NCBI RefSeq assembly: GCF_000424585.1
Contig: NZ_AUKE01000001.1
Location: 186,001 to 250,000, forward strand
Length of the DNA stretch: 64,000 bases
Direction of reading: 5' to 3'
Source of the DNA: Butyrivibrio sp. MC2013
Lineage (GTDB): Bacteria; Bacillota; Clostridia; Lachnospirales; Lachnospiraceae
This document shows, piece after piece, positions 1 through 7,939 of this stretch; position 1 is the first letter of the stretch, and the number at the start of each line of letters is the position of its first letter. The notes under the pieces are model-generated. The model saw nothing but the letters and a program-made list of their open reading frames with translations. It did not search any database and was not told where the DNA came from. A program made the position numbers and the translations under genes.

Positions 1-699
1 AAGGTTGATTCTGTGAAAACCAAAGGATATAAGAAAATTCATAAGACCTGAGCCTGCAAAGAGGGCAAGACACTTTCCGGCAGTTCCCAGGAGCTTTACA
101 TCATATTTTCTGATATATGCAGCAGTAAGGTAGAGGACTATATACCAGTCAAGGTCATAGCCCATCCTGTCCGTCGCAAAGTTAACAGGGATCACGCTCT
201 TGATAAAGCACATCCATAAAAGGAGGCCCAGTATCACTGCCCTTAGCTGCTTTCTCCTCAGATATTCCACGCCCCTGTTAAGTACCGGAGCTATGACATA
301 GAGCATGAGATATGCGGTTGCAAAGGAATAATGCTCAGAGCTTATGGGAAAGAAGAACTGGGTAGTCTTGTAGATATAATCAGGTCTTGAAGTAGAGACA
401 GAATTGACCATATTCATAACAAGAGTGATACCCAGTGTATAGAAATAGACCTCGGCCAGGAGCTGCAATATCCTGCTGAGCTTAAAGCCTGACCTGGAGA
501 GGAAATAACCGCTGATCAATATCCATACGTCAACGGCTACTATGCAAAAGGACTCTATAAACTGACCAAGGACCTGCTTGGATACAGGCTCCTGTCCTGA
601 TACCAAAAGGCTCCCTGAATGATTCAGATAGTGGAGAACCAGTACCATCACTATAGCAATTATCCTTAGCAGTTCATAAGAGGCTTCTCTTTTGCGCAT
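1..699 (-). CDS. Acyltransferase 3 family membrane protein (3' end outside window)
   Basis: An open frame begins at the ATG at 697-699 and runs without a stop to base 1, giving 233 residues of a longer protein whose C-terminus lies outside the window. An AAGGAG site sits 7 bases before the ATG. The N-terminus (YELLRIIAIVMVLVLHYLNH) has the Arg and His of the acyltransferase-3 fold (OafA/NodX-like), and several hydrophobic segments follow. This family O-acylates sugars on membrane-linked or exported glycans. It starts 12 bp after the ABC exporter gene ends, so it is probably the next gene in the polysaccharide operon. The sugar and the acyl group cannot be told from the sequence. Confidence 0.8.
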   Translation of the reverse strand, partial: MRKREASYELLRIIAIVMVLVLHYLNHSGSLLVSGQEPVSKQVLGQFIESFCIVAVDVWILISGYFLSRSGFKLSRILQLLAEVYFYTLGITLVMNMVNSVSTSRPDYIYKTTQFFFPISSEHYSFATAYLMLYVIAPVLNRGVEYLRRKQLRAVILGLLLWMCFIKSVIPVNFATDRMGYDLDWYIVLYLTAAYIRKYDVKLLGTAGKCLALFAGSGLMNFLISFGFHRINL

Positions 700-711
700 T
701 GCTGCTCCTTC

Positions 712-2463
712 TTACCTTTCACGGAGGGCCTTGCCCTCTTCTATGCGGTATACCATGTCACATTTCTCGATTGTCTGCAGGCGGTGGGCGATGATGATCA
801 GTGTCTTTCTGCCATGGAGCCTGTTGATGGAATCCATGATAGCCTTCTCTGTCTCGCCATCAAGGGCTGAGGTCGCTTCATCCAGCACCAGGACTTCAGG
901 ATCCTGATAGAGGGCCCTTGCTATACCTATCCTCTGGCGCTGACCACCGGAGAGTCTGATACCCCTTTCACCTATGCCTGTATCCAGGCCTTCGGGAAGG
1001 GACCTTACAAAGTCATCCAGCTGGGCTTCCTTAAGAGCCTGCCACACCTTCTCTTCGTCTATGTCTTCATCCTTGATGCCAAAAGCTACATTCTTTCTGA
1101 TGCTGCTGTCCACCATGAATATAGTCTGAGGAATATAGCCTATGTTACGCAGCCAGCCATTATAATTATCTCTGACATCAGTTCCGTCTGCCAGTATCCT
1201 TCCGGATTCTATATCAAGAAGTCCCAGGAGCACATCCACTATAGTGGTCTTGCCTGCACCGGAGCTTCCTACGATGCCCACAGACTTGCCTACAGGTATC
1301 TCCATATCCGCATGATCAAGAACATACCTGTCAGCATCGGGATATTTGTAGCAAATATCCTCCATCTGTATCTTCTCAGTCACAGGCATCTTGGGAGCTT
1401 CAAGAGCGCTCTTGTAAGCCTGGGGATCATATTTTACAGCTGTATCCAGTACCTCTTCCCTAAGATTGTTCATGACATTATCCAGGAAGGGTTCAAAATA
1501 AGCTATGGAAGTCTGGTAATTATTGATCCTGTTGGCACTGGGAAGCAGCCTTGCCGCAGACAGGGCCAGGACAGAGAGCTGAGGCACCAGTTTCTCCAGG
1601 TCTATCCCGCCAATCATCAGCAGCAAAAAGTAACCCATCATGCTACAGATAGCCACCGTCTCAATAAGGAGCCTGGGAGTCGCGGTAAAAAGATTGTATC
1701 TCTGTACAGCCTTAACATAACCATTGCCACAGGCCGAATACTCATCTATAAAATAGCCTTCCCTTGCACCTATCTTGATCTCCTTGATACCTGTTACAGA
1801 CTGACTGATCCACTTAAAAAGACCTGAATAATAGTTCTGATTCTCTTCTCCTGCCTTTGTCATAACAGGCTTAATGAACAATCTGATGATCAGGAGAGTT
1901 GCAAATAATATAATTCCAATAAAAATGGTCATCGCAGGGCTCTCAAACAGCATCATGGCTATAAGACAGGCAAATACTATACCCTCACTGATCAGCTGCA
2001 GCATGTTGAGGATCAGACCATACATATTGATAACATCAGATGTGATCATACGCTGTACTACAGCAGTATCTGCCCCCAGATAATATTCATAGGGCCTGTT
2101 AATAAAATTGATCATCATCCTTTGAGAGGTCTCAAACTGATTGGTAAATACAAATCTCAGCTGGACCTTGTTTACAAAAAAGAGAAAAACATTCTTGATG
2201 ATAAAGGTGATAATAATAGCGATTATCATGACGCTTGCAAGCTGCTGCGTGCTCTGAAGTCCCAGAATGTCATATATGATCTTCAAATAACGGGATTTCT
2301 CTACGGCTTTTGGATCCATTACTGTCTTCATGACAGGCACTATCATTGCTATACCTACTGATTCCAGGATACCTCCTATAAGCATCAGTATTACTATCAC
2401 TACCATCTGGCCCTTCTGTTTTCTGTTCAAAAGCACCATTAGTTCTTTCCAGATTTTTTTCAT
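712..2463 (-). CDS. MsbA-like ABC exporter (fused permease and ATPase)
   Basis: A 583-residue half-transporter. Residues about 1-330 form an ABC type-1 membrane domain with roughly six helices. Residues about 365-583 form the ATPase, with Walker A GSSGAGKTT near 398, signature LSGGQRQR near 503, Walker B VLVLDEATSALD near 524 and the switch His in IIIAHRLQT. It would act as a homodimer moving a lipid-linked or amphipathic substrate out of the cell. The start overlaps the stop of the preceding glycosyltransferase as ATGA, indicating translational coupling. Placed among glycosyltransferases, it is probably the flippase/exporter of the polysaccharide made by this cluster. A lipid or peptide exporter role is not excluded. 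Confidence 0.88.
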   Translation of the reverse strand: MKKIWKELMVLLNRKQKGQMVVIVILMLIGGILESVGIAMIVPVMKTVMDPKAVEKSRYLKIIYDILGLQSTQQLASVMIIAIIITFIIKNVFLFFVNKVQLRFVFTNQFETSQRMMINFINRPYEYYLGADTAVVQRMITSDVINMYGLILNMLQLISEGIVFACLIAMMLFESPAMTIFIGIILFATLLIIRLFIKPVMTKAGEENQNYYSGLFKWISQSVTGIKEIKIGAREGYFIDEYSACGNGYVKAVQRYNLFTATPRLLIETVAICSMMGYFLLLMIGGIDLEKLVPQLSVLALSAARLLPSANRINNYQTSIAYFEPFLDNVMNNLREEVLDTAVKYDPQAYKSALEAPKMPVTEKIQMEDICYKYPDADRYVLDHADMEIPVGKSVGIVGSSGAGKTTIVDVLLGLLDIESGRILADGTDVRDNYNGWLRNIGYIPQTIFMVDSSIRKNVAFGIKDEDIDEEKVWQALKEAQLDDFVRSLPEGLDTGIGERGIRLSGGQRQRIGIARALYQDPEVLVLDEATSALDGETEKAIMDSINRLHGRKTLIIIAHRLQTIEKCDMVYRIEEGKALRER

Positions 2464-3509
2464 ATACCAAGCTTCTTTCTGATCCCTCTGTAGAAATAGA
2501 GGGCTCTGTAATAACTGTAAAAGAGCAGATTACTCTTCATCTGCATCCTTATAAGCTTTTGCTCTTCGGGATGGATCCTCTCCCTGTAATAGGGATTGTC
2601 CTGAAAATCAGGAAGGATCTGCCTCATCTCATCAAGGAGCCTGCCTGCAAAGCCATATGCTCCCTTAAGCTCTTTTCCTGCCTGCATGGCGGAAAAAAGG
2701 GTGTTCACATAAAAGAGAAGGATAAATTTATAATCGATCTCGTTTTTGTATTTCTCATAATAGCCCTTATCCCTGGCCTCCCGGAGCATGATACGGCCTG
2801 CCTCCATCCTGTCTTCCAAGTTGCGGCGGCTAAGGGTATGCACTGTGGATGCATCATGCTGATAATAATAATACAGAGGCTCCCTTATATACTCAAATCG
2901 CCTGGCTCTCAGCATCCAGGTGCAGGCTACAGCATTGTCTTCATAGAATATATGCTCAGGGAAAATGTCAGATCCTTCTCCCCCCTCACCAAATATTATA
3001 TGCCTTTTGTAAATCTTGACCACCAGGCTCCCTGCATCCAGGACCAGACTCCTGTATTTGGCTTCATCAAGGAGGCCCGCCTGATCTTCTCTGTTGCCGC
3101 TGACATGCCTTCCCTTCTCCCAGGAGTGCTTGTCCGTCAGCTGATAATCACAGCCTGCCATGTCGGCCCCGGTCTCCTCTGCCCTTGTCAGCAGCCTCTC
3201 ATAATAGTCAGGCACTATCCAGTCGTCGGCATCCACAAAGCCTATCCAGTCCCCCTTTGCCATTTTCAGGCCTAGATTCTTGGCTCCGCCCTGATGTCTG
3301 TTCTCAGGGCTCCTTATCAGGTGAAAATGATCATAGAGCCTGTCATACTCCTCCATGATCTTCACAGAATCATCAGTTGATGCATCATCCACTGCTATTA
3401 TCTCATATTCTTTTGGATCCAGGGTCTGACCCACCAGCGAGTCCAAACACCATTTAAGCCTGTCGTCCAAAGCCATGTTGTAGACAGGCACTATCACACT
3501 TAATCGCAT
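2460..3509 (-). CDS. Family 2 glycosyltransferase
   Basis: 349 residues starting at MRLSVIVPVYN. The frame is open further upstream, but that extension lies inside the 59-bp hairpin repeats, and a GGGAG site lies 7 bases before the ATG at 3509, so this start is preferred. The GT-A fold is shown by the nucleotide-sugar strand (VIVPVYN, residues 4-10), the AVDDASTDDS motif and the metal-binding FVDADDW near 93. It transfers a sugar from a nucleotide donor at the cytoplasmic face of the membrane. The C-terminal 120 residues, rich in Tyr and Arg, are typical of capsule GT2 enzymes. It is coupled by a 4-bp overlap to the ABC exporter. Donor and acceptor are unknown. Confidence 0.88.
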   Translation of the reverse strand: MRLSVIVPVYNMALDDRLKWCLDSLVGQTLDPKEYEIIAVDDASTDDSVKIMEEYDRLYDHFHLIRSPENRHQGGAKNLGLKMAKGDWIGFVDADDWIVPDYYERLLTRAEETGADMAGCDYQLTDKHSWEKGRHVSGNREDQAGLLDEAKYRSLVLDAGSLVVKIYKRHIIFGEGGEGSDIFPEHIFYEDNAVACTWMLRARRFEYIREPLYYYYQHDASTVHTLSRRNLEDRMEAGRIMLREARDKGYYEKYKNEIDYKFILLFYVNTLFSAMQAGKELKGAYGFAGRLLDEMRQILPDFQDNPYYRERIHPEEQKLIRMQMKSNLLFYSYYRALYFYRGIRKKLGI

Positions 3510-3520
3510 GTTGTTTCTCC

Positions 3521-3669
3521 CGACACAGGATGTGTCGCTTGCATGTTTAGAAGTGCAGGGATGCACTTCTATGCAATTCCGACACAGGATGTGTCGCTTG
3601 CATGTTTAGAAGTGCAGGGATGCACTTCTATGCAATTCCGACACAGGATGTGTCGCTTGCATGTTTAGA
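3521..3669. repeat. 59-bp tandem hairpin repeat, 2.5 copies
   Basis: Units begin at 3521, 3580 and 3639; the third is cut after about 31 bp. Each full unit holds two perfect inverted repeats: CGACACA-GGA-TGTGTCG, and AGAAGTGCA-GGGA-TGCACTTCT, which is enclosed by TTGCAT/ATGCAA. The copies are essentially identical, suggesting recent amplification. The array fills the gap between the MBOAT gene and the next glycosyltransferase. The TAA stop of the MBOAT gene (3665-3667) lies inside the third copy, and the GGGAG site of the next gene abuts the first copy. Confidence 0.92.
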
Positions 3670-5089
3670 AGCCGCTGTATATATAGGTGCTCACTTCTCC
3701 AAATCTGATAACGCACCATACAAAGAGAATCCCAAAGATAACTCCTTTGGCTCCATTTATTTTCATTGTCCTTGCATAATCATATGCATTTCTCCGGCAA
3801 AAGGCAAGAAAGAGCCCCGCTATGAGGAATAAATAGAGGCAGATGTAGCTGCCTACAGCCATATGTGCCAGGGGTGTCACCTTGATCACAAACCATAGCT
3901 CATCTATCATAAAGGCTTCCAAAAAATCCCTGCTAAGTGCAAAGGATGGATTCCTTATAATGGCGCCTATCAGGTCAAATGCATTTCCAGGGTCTGCCGC
4001 CCTAAAGAACACCCAGGCCAGGCTCACGTAGAGGAAGGTAAGAATGACCGCTGGAACACGGGGCATTACAGGCCTTGTGCCTCTCATCTCCCTGATAGCT
4101 CTCACGATCACATATAAGAAGCCGTGGAGCATACCCCATATGATAAAGTTTATCCCTCTTCCATGCCAGAGGCCCGAAACAAAGAATACAATGAGAAAAT
4201 TGATATAGGTCCTGATCCTGCCCTTCCTGTTACCGCCAAGAGGAATATATACGTTATCCGTAAGAAAAGATGTAAGTGATATATGCCATCTCTTCCAGAA
4301 ATCGTCTATATTACGGGCTTTATAAGGCTTGTTAAAATTAATCGGAAGCTCTACTCCCATCATCATAGCCAGTGCAAGTCCCATGTCGCAGTATGCGCTA
4401 AAGTCAAAATATATCTGCAGCGAATACAAGATAGCCCCAAGGAAGGCATTATAAGCAGACAGCCCCGGCACATTGTCATATACATAGCTCACTCCCCCAG
4501 CATATATATCCGCCAGGAGCACCTTCTTGGATAAGCCCATGACAAAGAGAAATACTGCCCTAAGGAAGCTTTCTCCCGATACCGGCTTTCCCCTAAATAC
4601 TCCGGAGCTCTCAAGCCTGTCTCTCATATCAGAGAACCTGACTATGGGTCCCTGGAGGAGCTTGGGAAAATAGGTCATGGAGAGCAAATAATCGGAAATC
4701 GTAAAAGCGCTTACCCTGCCGCTGTATATTTCCTTTAGAAACCATATCTGACTAAAGGAATAAAAGCTCACCGCCAGGGCAAAAAAACTGCTCTGCCTAA
4801 AGAAATATACAGCCAGGATATTAAGGACTACGCCAAAAATAAAAAGCACTTTGCTTCTATGATATGCAAGGAGCCTGCCTATCAGCAGATTCACAAGGAG
4901 CGATATAAGAAATACTATAAAACTCCTAAGCCCCGCAAAGGCAAAGAAAGCTAAGGATGTTGCCATCAAGTAGAAGGAAAGATCACTCCTCCTCTTGTCC
5001 TCGTCCTTGGTGCTTTTCATAAGGATATATAATCCTGCCATGAACAGGGGCAAATATGCAAATATAAATATATATGAATTAAAAACCAT
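3665..5089 (-). CDS. MBOAT family O-acyltransferase (AlgI/DltB-like)
   Basis: 474 residues starting at MVFNSYIFIFAYLPLF, preceded by GGGGGAG; a longer frame to 5125 has no better site. About ten hydrophobic helices span the protein. The family's conserved Trp-His pair is in SGLWHGRG near 306, followed by WGMLHGF, and RWHISLTSFL matches the conserved block before it. MBOAT proteins of this subgroup hand an acyl group across the membrane to an exported polysaccharide, working with an SGNH-type partner; the next gene upstream (5608-6678) looks like that partner. The stop codon is supplied by a 59-bp repeat copy, so the last residue may differ from relatives. Confidence 0.9.
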   Translation of the reverse strand: MVFNSYIFIFAYLPLFMAGLYILMKSTKDEDKRRSDLSFYLMATSLAFFAFAGLRSFIVFLISLLVNLLIGRLLAYHRSKVLFIFGVVLNILAVYFFRQSSFFALAVSFYSFSQIWFLKEIYSGRVSAFTISDYLLSMTYFPKLLQGPIVRFSDMRDRLESSGVFRGKPVSGESFLRAVFLFVMGLSKKVLLADIYAGGVSYVYDNVPGLSAYNAFLGAILYSLQIYFDFSAYCDMGLALAMMMGVELPINFNKPYKARNIDDFWKRWHISLTSFLTDNVYIPLGGNRKGRIRTYINFLIVFFVSGLWHGRGINFIIWGMLHGFLYVIVRAIREMRGTRPVMPRVPAVILTFLYVSLAWVFFRAADPGNAFDLIGAIIRNPSFALSRDFLEAFMIDELWFVIKVTPLAHMAVGSYICLYLFLIAGLFLAFCRRNAYDYARTMKINGAKGVIFGILFVWCVIRFGEVSTYIYSGF

Positions 5090-5125
5090 TCTCTCCCCCT
5101 TTATCATGAGGATATAATGTTGCAA

Positions 5126-5279
5126 TTCTACTAGACGATCATCGCCGTGCTTCTGCGCTATGATAAGCTATATTCCCAGGTGATATGCTTCAACCAGGTA
5201 ATTCAGCGGCATGATCCAGCAACATATCTGGCAATATTTCTTACCATAGCACCCGGCATAGGGACAATTTCACGCATCT
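5126..5279. other. Intergenic stretch without a recognised gene
   Basis: This is the MBOAT-proximal part of the 518-bp gap between the MBOAT and SGNH-like genes. I see no credible coding frame, terminator or known RNA here. The remainder of the gap is occupied by the palindromic element at 5280-5580. Confidence 0.6.
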
Positions 5280-5580
5280 GTTCACTCGCATTTAGCACCT
5301 GCCGAGCGCCGCTGCAGTAATTATTTTACAAAGTGAGCATTTACTGCAAATGGCTGTTTTTACTTAATTCTTCATACGCAGCCTTCAAAGCGCCCACGAG
5401 AAAGCTGTTTGAACCTTTCAAAAGGGAACTATAGTTCCTTTTTGAAAGGGAGTTTCTTTCGAGTGTGGCGCATTGAAAAGAAGGCTGCGGAAGAATTTAG
5501 TAAAACGCCATTTGGAGTACAGCGAACGTGGAAAATAATTACTGCAGCGGCACACAATAGTACTAGTACAGCGAGTGAAC
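5280..5580. repeat. Large imperfect palindrome (small member of a two-copy family)
   Basis: The 301-bp element begins with GTTCACTCGC and ends with its exact complement GCGAGTGAAC. The arms stay alignable throughout, for example CCGCTGCAGTAATTATTTT near 5310 against the matching stretch near 5530. The centre is the 14-bp perfect palindrome GGAACTATAGTTCC (5425-5438), flanked by CCTTTCAAAAGG and CCTTTTTGAAAGG, each able to form its own small hairpin. The inner arms resemble the element at 42143-42739: ATACGCAGCCTT occurs at 5374-5385 and 42315-42326, and GTGGCGCATT at 5465-5474 and 42541-42550. It lies between two co-directional genes. Function unknown. Confidence 0.9.
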
Positions 5581-5607
5581 ATATGCCTTCATTCACAATC
5601 CGCATTA

Positions 5608-6678
5608 TCAAGGATTGCGTTCAAAGAGTGCCTGGTAGTCATAGCCGGAGATGATCTGGCGCATGTCATTGCAGACGCGCTCCATATCTCCCTTCTCAAG
5701 GCGCCTCTCCCCGCTGGCAAAGCAGCTGACCATGTAGCTGTTGTATTCGGGTCTGAAGTGGATGATATCTGCATAGTTATTGATATTGGTAACTGTCTCT
5801 TCATCGGTCATGAAGTCATAGAGCTCCACATTGTCATATTCCATGAGCATCTCACCAATATAGGCCACCTGGGCAAGGGTGGCATCCAGGTGCCGCTCCT
5901 TACTCACATCGTACCAGTGCAGCACACTGTATGCAGGCAGGAATATGTAGAATCTGGTATCCGGATTGTCCCTGATAAAGGGCAGGATATTGGTCTCCAT
6001 ATTAGCAAGAGTACGCTCTATATAGGCGTCCTCCGGGGTCTCTTCATCTGCCTCCTTTGCGGGCTGATAATTGTGCATGACCCAGGACTCGTCATAATAC
6101 TCAGGAGTCCACCAGCTGTAATAGATGGTGGCAAGGTCGCTTCCCTGCTTTTGTACAAAGGGCTTTAATATATACCTGAAGAGTACATCTTTATTAAATA
6201 GGTATTTGATATCATTTATATAATTATCATCGTAGAGATATTCAGGCAGGGGATACTTGGTAGCATCTGTGTCCGCAGTCATGACTATGGGATCCATAGC
6301 CATAAACACAGCCTTTATGCCATTTCTGCCATATGACAGACTGTCCTTGTCAAAGACGATGGCCAGTATATTCTTGTCATCTCTTGGGAGGGCCCCGCTG
6401 TAGCTGAGCTTGATGGTATCAAGCCCCAGCTCCTCTCTAAAATCATTAGTATTAAAGTTTACCGTCATGGATGAGCCTATGATACAGCTGTCATAGTTCA
6501 TCCTGGCTGCCATTCCGGGGTTCTGAGAGAGCTGATTGTCTATAAAGTAAGGAAAGCCGGCAAGAGGCTCATGGTAATGGAAAAAGGGATCCACATATAC
6601 CACAAGCAGAGCGATAATAAGAAGCAGTGCCAGCACAGTCATGGCAAAGGACCACGCAGCCGCCTTGATCTTGTTCAT
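5608..6678 (-). CDS. SGNH-like membrane-anchored protein, probable MBOAT partner
   Basis: 356 residues. One N-terminal membrane segment (about 9-29) is followed by an extracytoplasmic domain. The block CIIGSSMTVNF (GSSM at 68-71) resembles the first block of SGNH/DltD-AlgJ-like proteins, where the Ser would be nucleophilic. A C-terminal YADIIHFRPEYN could supply the Asp-x-x-His pair. An AAAGG site precedes the ATG at 6678, 13 bp after the GT52-like gene. By analogy with AlgI/AlgJ, DltB/DltD and PatA/PatB pairs, it probably accepts an acyl group from the MBOAT protein and transfers it to the polysaccharide. The pairing is inferred from position. Confidence 0.7.
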   Translation of the reverse strand: MNKIKAAAWSFAMTVLALLLIIALLVVYVDPFFHYHEPLAGFPYFIDNQLSQNPGMAARMNYDSCIIGSSMTVNFNTNDFREELGLDTIKLSYSGALPRDDKNILAIVFDKDSLSYGRNGIKAVFMAMDPIVMTADTDATKYPLPEYLYDDNYINDIKYLFNKDVLFRYILKPFVQKQGSDLATIYYSWWTPEYYDESWVMHNYQPAKEADEETPEDAYIERTLANMETNILPFIRDNPDTRFYIFLPAYSVLHWYDVSKERHLDATLAQVAYIGEMLMEYDNVELYDFMTDEETVTNINNYADIIHFRPEYNSYMVSCFASGERRLEKGDMERVCNDMRQIISGYDYQALFERNP

Positions 6679-6691
6679 TGATTAACCTTTC

Positions 6692-7852
6692 TTAGTCCAG
6701 AGGGTCATCCTCTTCAATATTGTTCTGGATATGAGCTGATGCATCCTCGTAGCGGTCCATAAAGCTGTTGCCCAGGCGCACCTTCTTATCAGCATAATTT
6801 ATGCCATCCAGATTGGTATATACACTGACTACTCTGTCAAAATGCACTCCCTCAAAGAAGGACAGCATCTCCATGGGCATCATGGGATCAAATACTATAT
6901 CAAAGGGGTAAAGTTTTGTATAATCCAGCTCATCCCTGGGATGAGGCTTGATAAATACTGTTCCCTTTGCCTTATAATGACTTACTATATCATCAAAAAG
7001 TCTCTTTCTGGTCTCAAGGTCGCAAAGAGGCTCTGTCAGGATCAATGTTTTATCGGATCCTATAGCTGAGGCCTCTCCCGTGTTCAACACTTGATCATCC
7101 TGCTTTGTATTATCCAAAGGCGTCGACGTAGCAAGAGCCTTTCTGATCTCTTTTTCCTCTCTGACAAAGGCCTTTAATATCATCTCTTTCTCAGAGACAG
7201 ACAGTGCATCTATGAGACTGCTCCTTTTTAATTCCACATAATAAGGGCAGCTTCTTTTAAGAACTGATATATCATTGACCTCCATATCCAGACAGTACTT
7301 TCCATAGCCGTTTTGTATATGGATGAGACCCAGCTTCTTGGAAAAGAAGCTCTTAAGTCCAAAATGTCCCCTGTTGTCATAATATGCAGCATCAAAGGTC
7401 ACCAGACAATTAAGCCCATCCTCCACTGCATGATAAGGGATATGGGCATAGTCCAGATAATAACCTATTGGATCTGAATCGCAAAAGACATATATGCTGC
7501 GATATAACCTTAGATCCACAGGTAGTCTCTCTCCTGTCAGCTGTCCCAGCTTCCTGCAATATCTGATCCTGGAGATCATGTTGCTGGCGATATTACCCTT
7601 GTCAGTGCTCAGCTTATCAAGCTCAGGATAAAAGCCCGGCTTCTTCTCATCAAATTCTATTACTCTGTCCCATATGCCGCTCTCTACTGCACGATCCTTA
7701 AAATCACCAAAATCATTACTCATAAGCGAGATCATAAGGTCTGCAGAGTCGCCGGCATTCCCGTTACGCCTGAAAGCCAGCTCCTTTAGATATGCTACAT
7801 ATGCGTGATAAAAAGTATGGCAGATATAGATTCTGTCCTTTTGAGCAGCCAT
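6692..7852 (-). CDS. GT52-like (sialyl/polysialyltransferase-type) glycosyltransferase
   Basis: 386 residues. The N-terminus has IYICHTFYHAYV (residues 8-19), the Cys/Arg-Thr-x-Tyr-His block typical of GT52 and related GT-B transferases. The nucleotide-binding half has TLILTEPL and IKPHPRDELDY near 302, matching the His-Pro motif of bacterial sialyl- and polysialyltransferases. A GGGAGGAG site precedes the ATG. It probably adds a sugar in the polysaccharide repeat. No CMP-sialate synthesis genes are visible in the window, so sialic acid should not be assumed; GT52 members also use other donors. No membrane segment is seen. Confidence 0.65.
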   Translation of the reverse strand: MAAQKDRIYICHTFYHAYVAYLKELAFRRNGNAGDSADLMISLMSNDFGDFKDRAVESGIWDRVIEFDEKKPGFYPELDKLSTDKGNIASNMISRIRYCRKLGQLTGERLPVDLRLYRSIYVFCDSDPIGYYLDYAHIPYHAVEDGLNCLVTFDAAYYDNRGHFGLKSFFSKKLGLIHIQNGYGKYCLDMEVNDISVLKRSCPYYVELKRSSLIDALSVSEKEMILKAFVREEKEIRKALATSTPLDNTKQDDQVLNTGEASAIGSDKTLILTEPLCDLETRKRLFDDIVSHYKAKGTVFIKPHPRDELDYTKLYPFDIVFDPMMPMEMLSFFEGVHFDRVVSVYTNLDGINYADKKVRLGNSFMDRYEDASAHIQNNIEEDDPLD

Positions 7853-7939
7853 TAGTGCACGCTCCTCCCTATAAGGTAATTACTGTTTCCTGCCGGCGGC
7901 AACTGTGCTATATGCAGCTGCCATCAGCAAGGCGGATAT

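Noticed and set aside
2559-3275. 238-codon plus-strand frame opposite a glycosyltransferase gene
   Set aside because: The minus-strand frame has clear GT2 motifs; the plus frame has no motif, no ribosome site and odd composition.
3510-3566. N-terminal extension of the glycosyltransferase at 2460-3509
   Set aside because: The extra 19 residues would be encoded by the hairpin repeat, and the ATG at 3509 has its own ribosome site.
3521-3669. 59-bp repeats as a short CRISPR array
   Set aside because: The unit is tandem with no variable spacers, and there are no cas genes.
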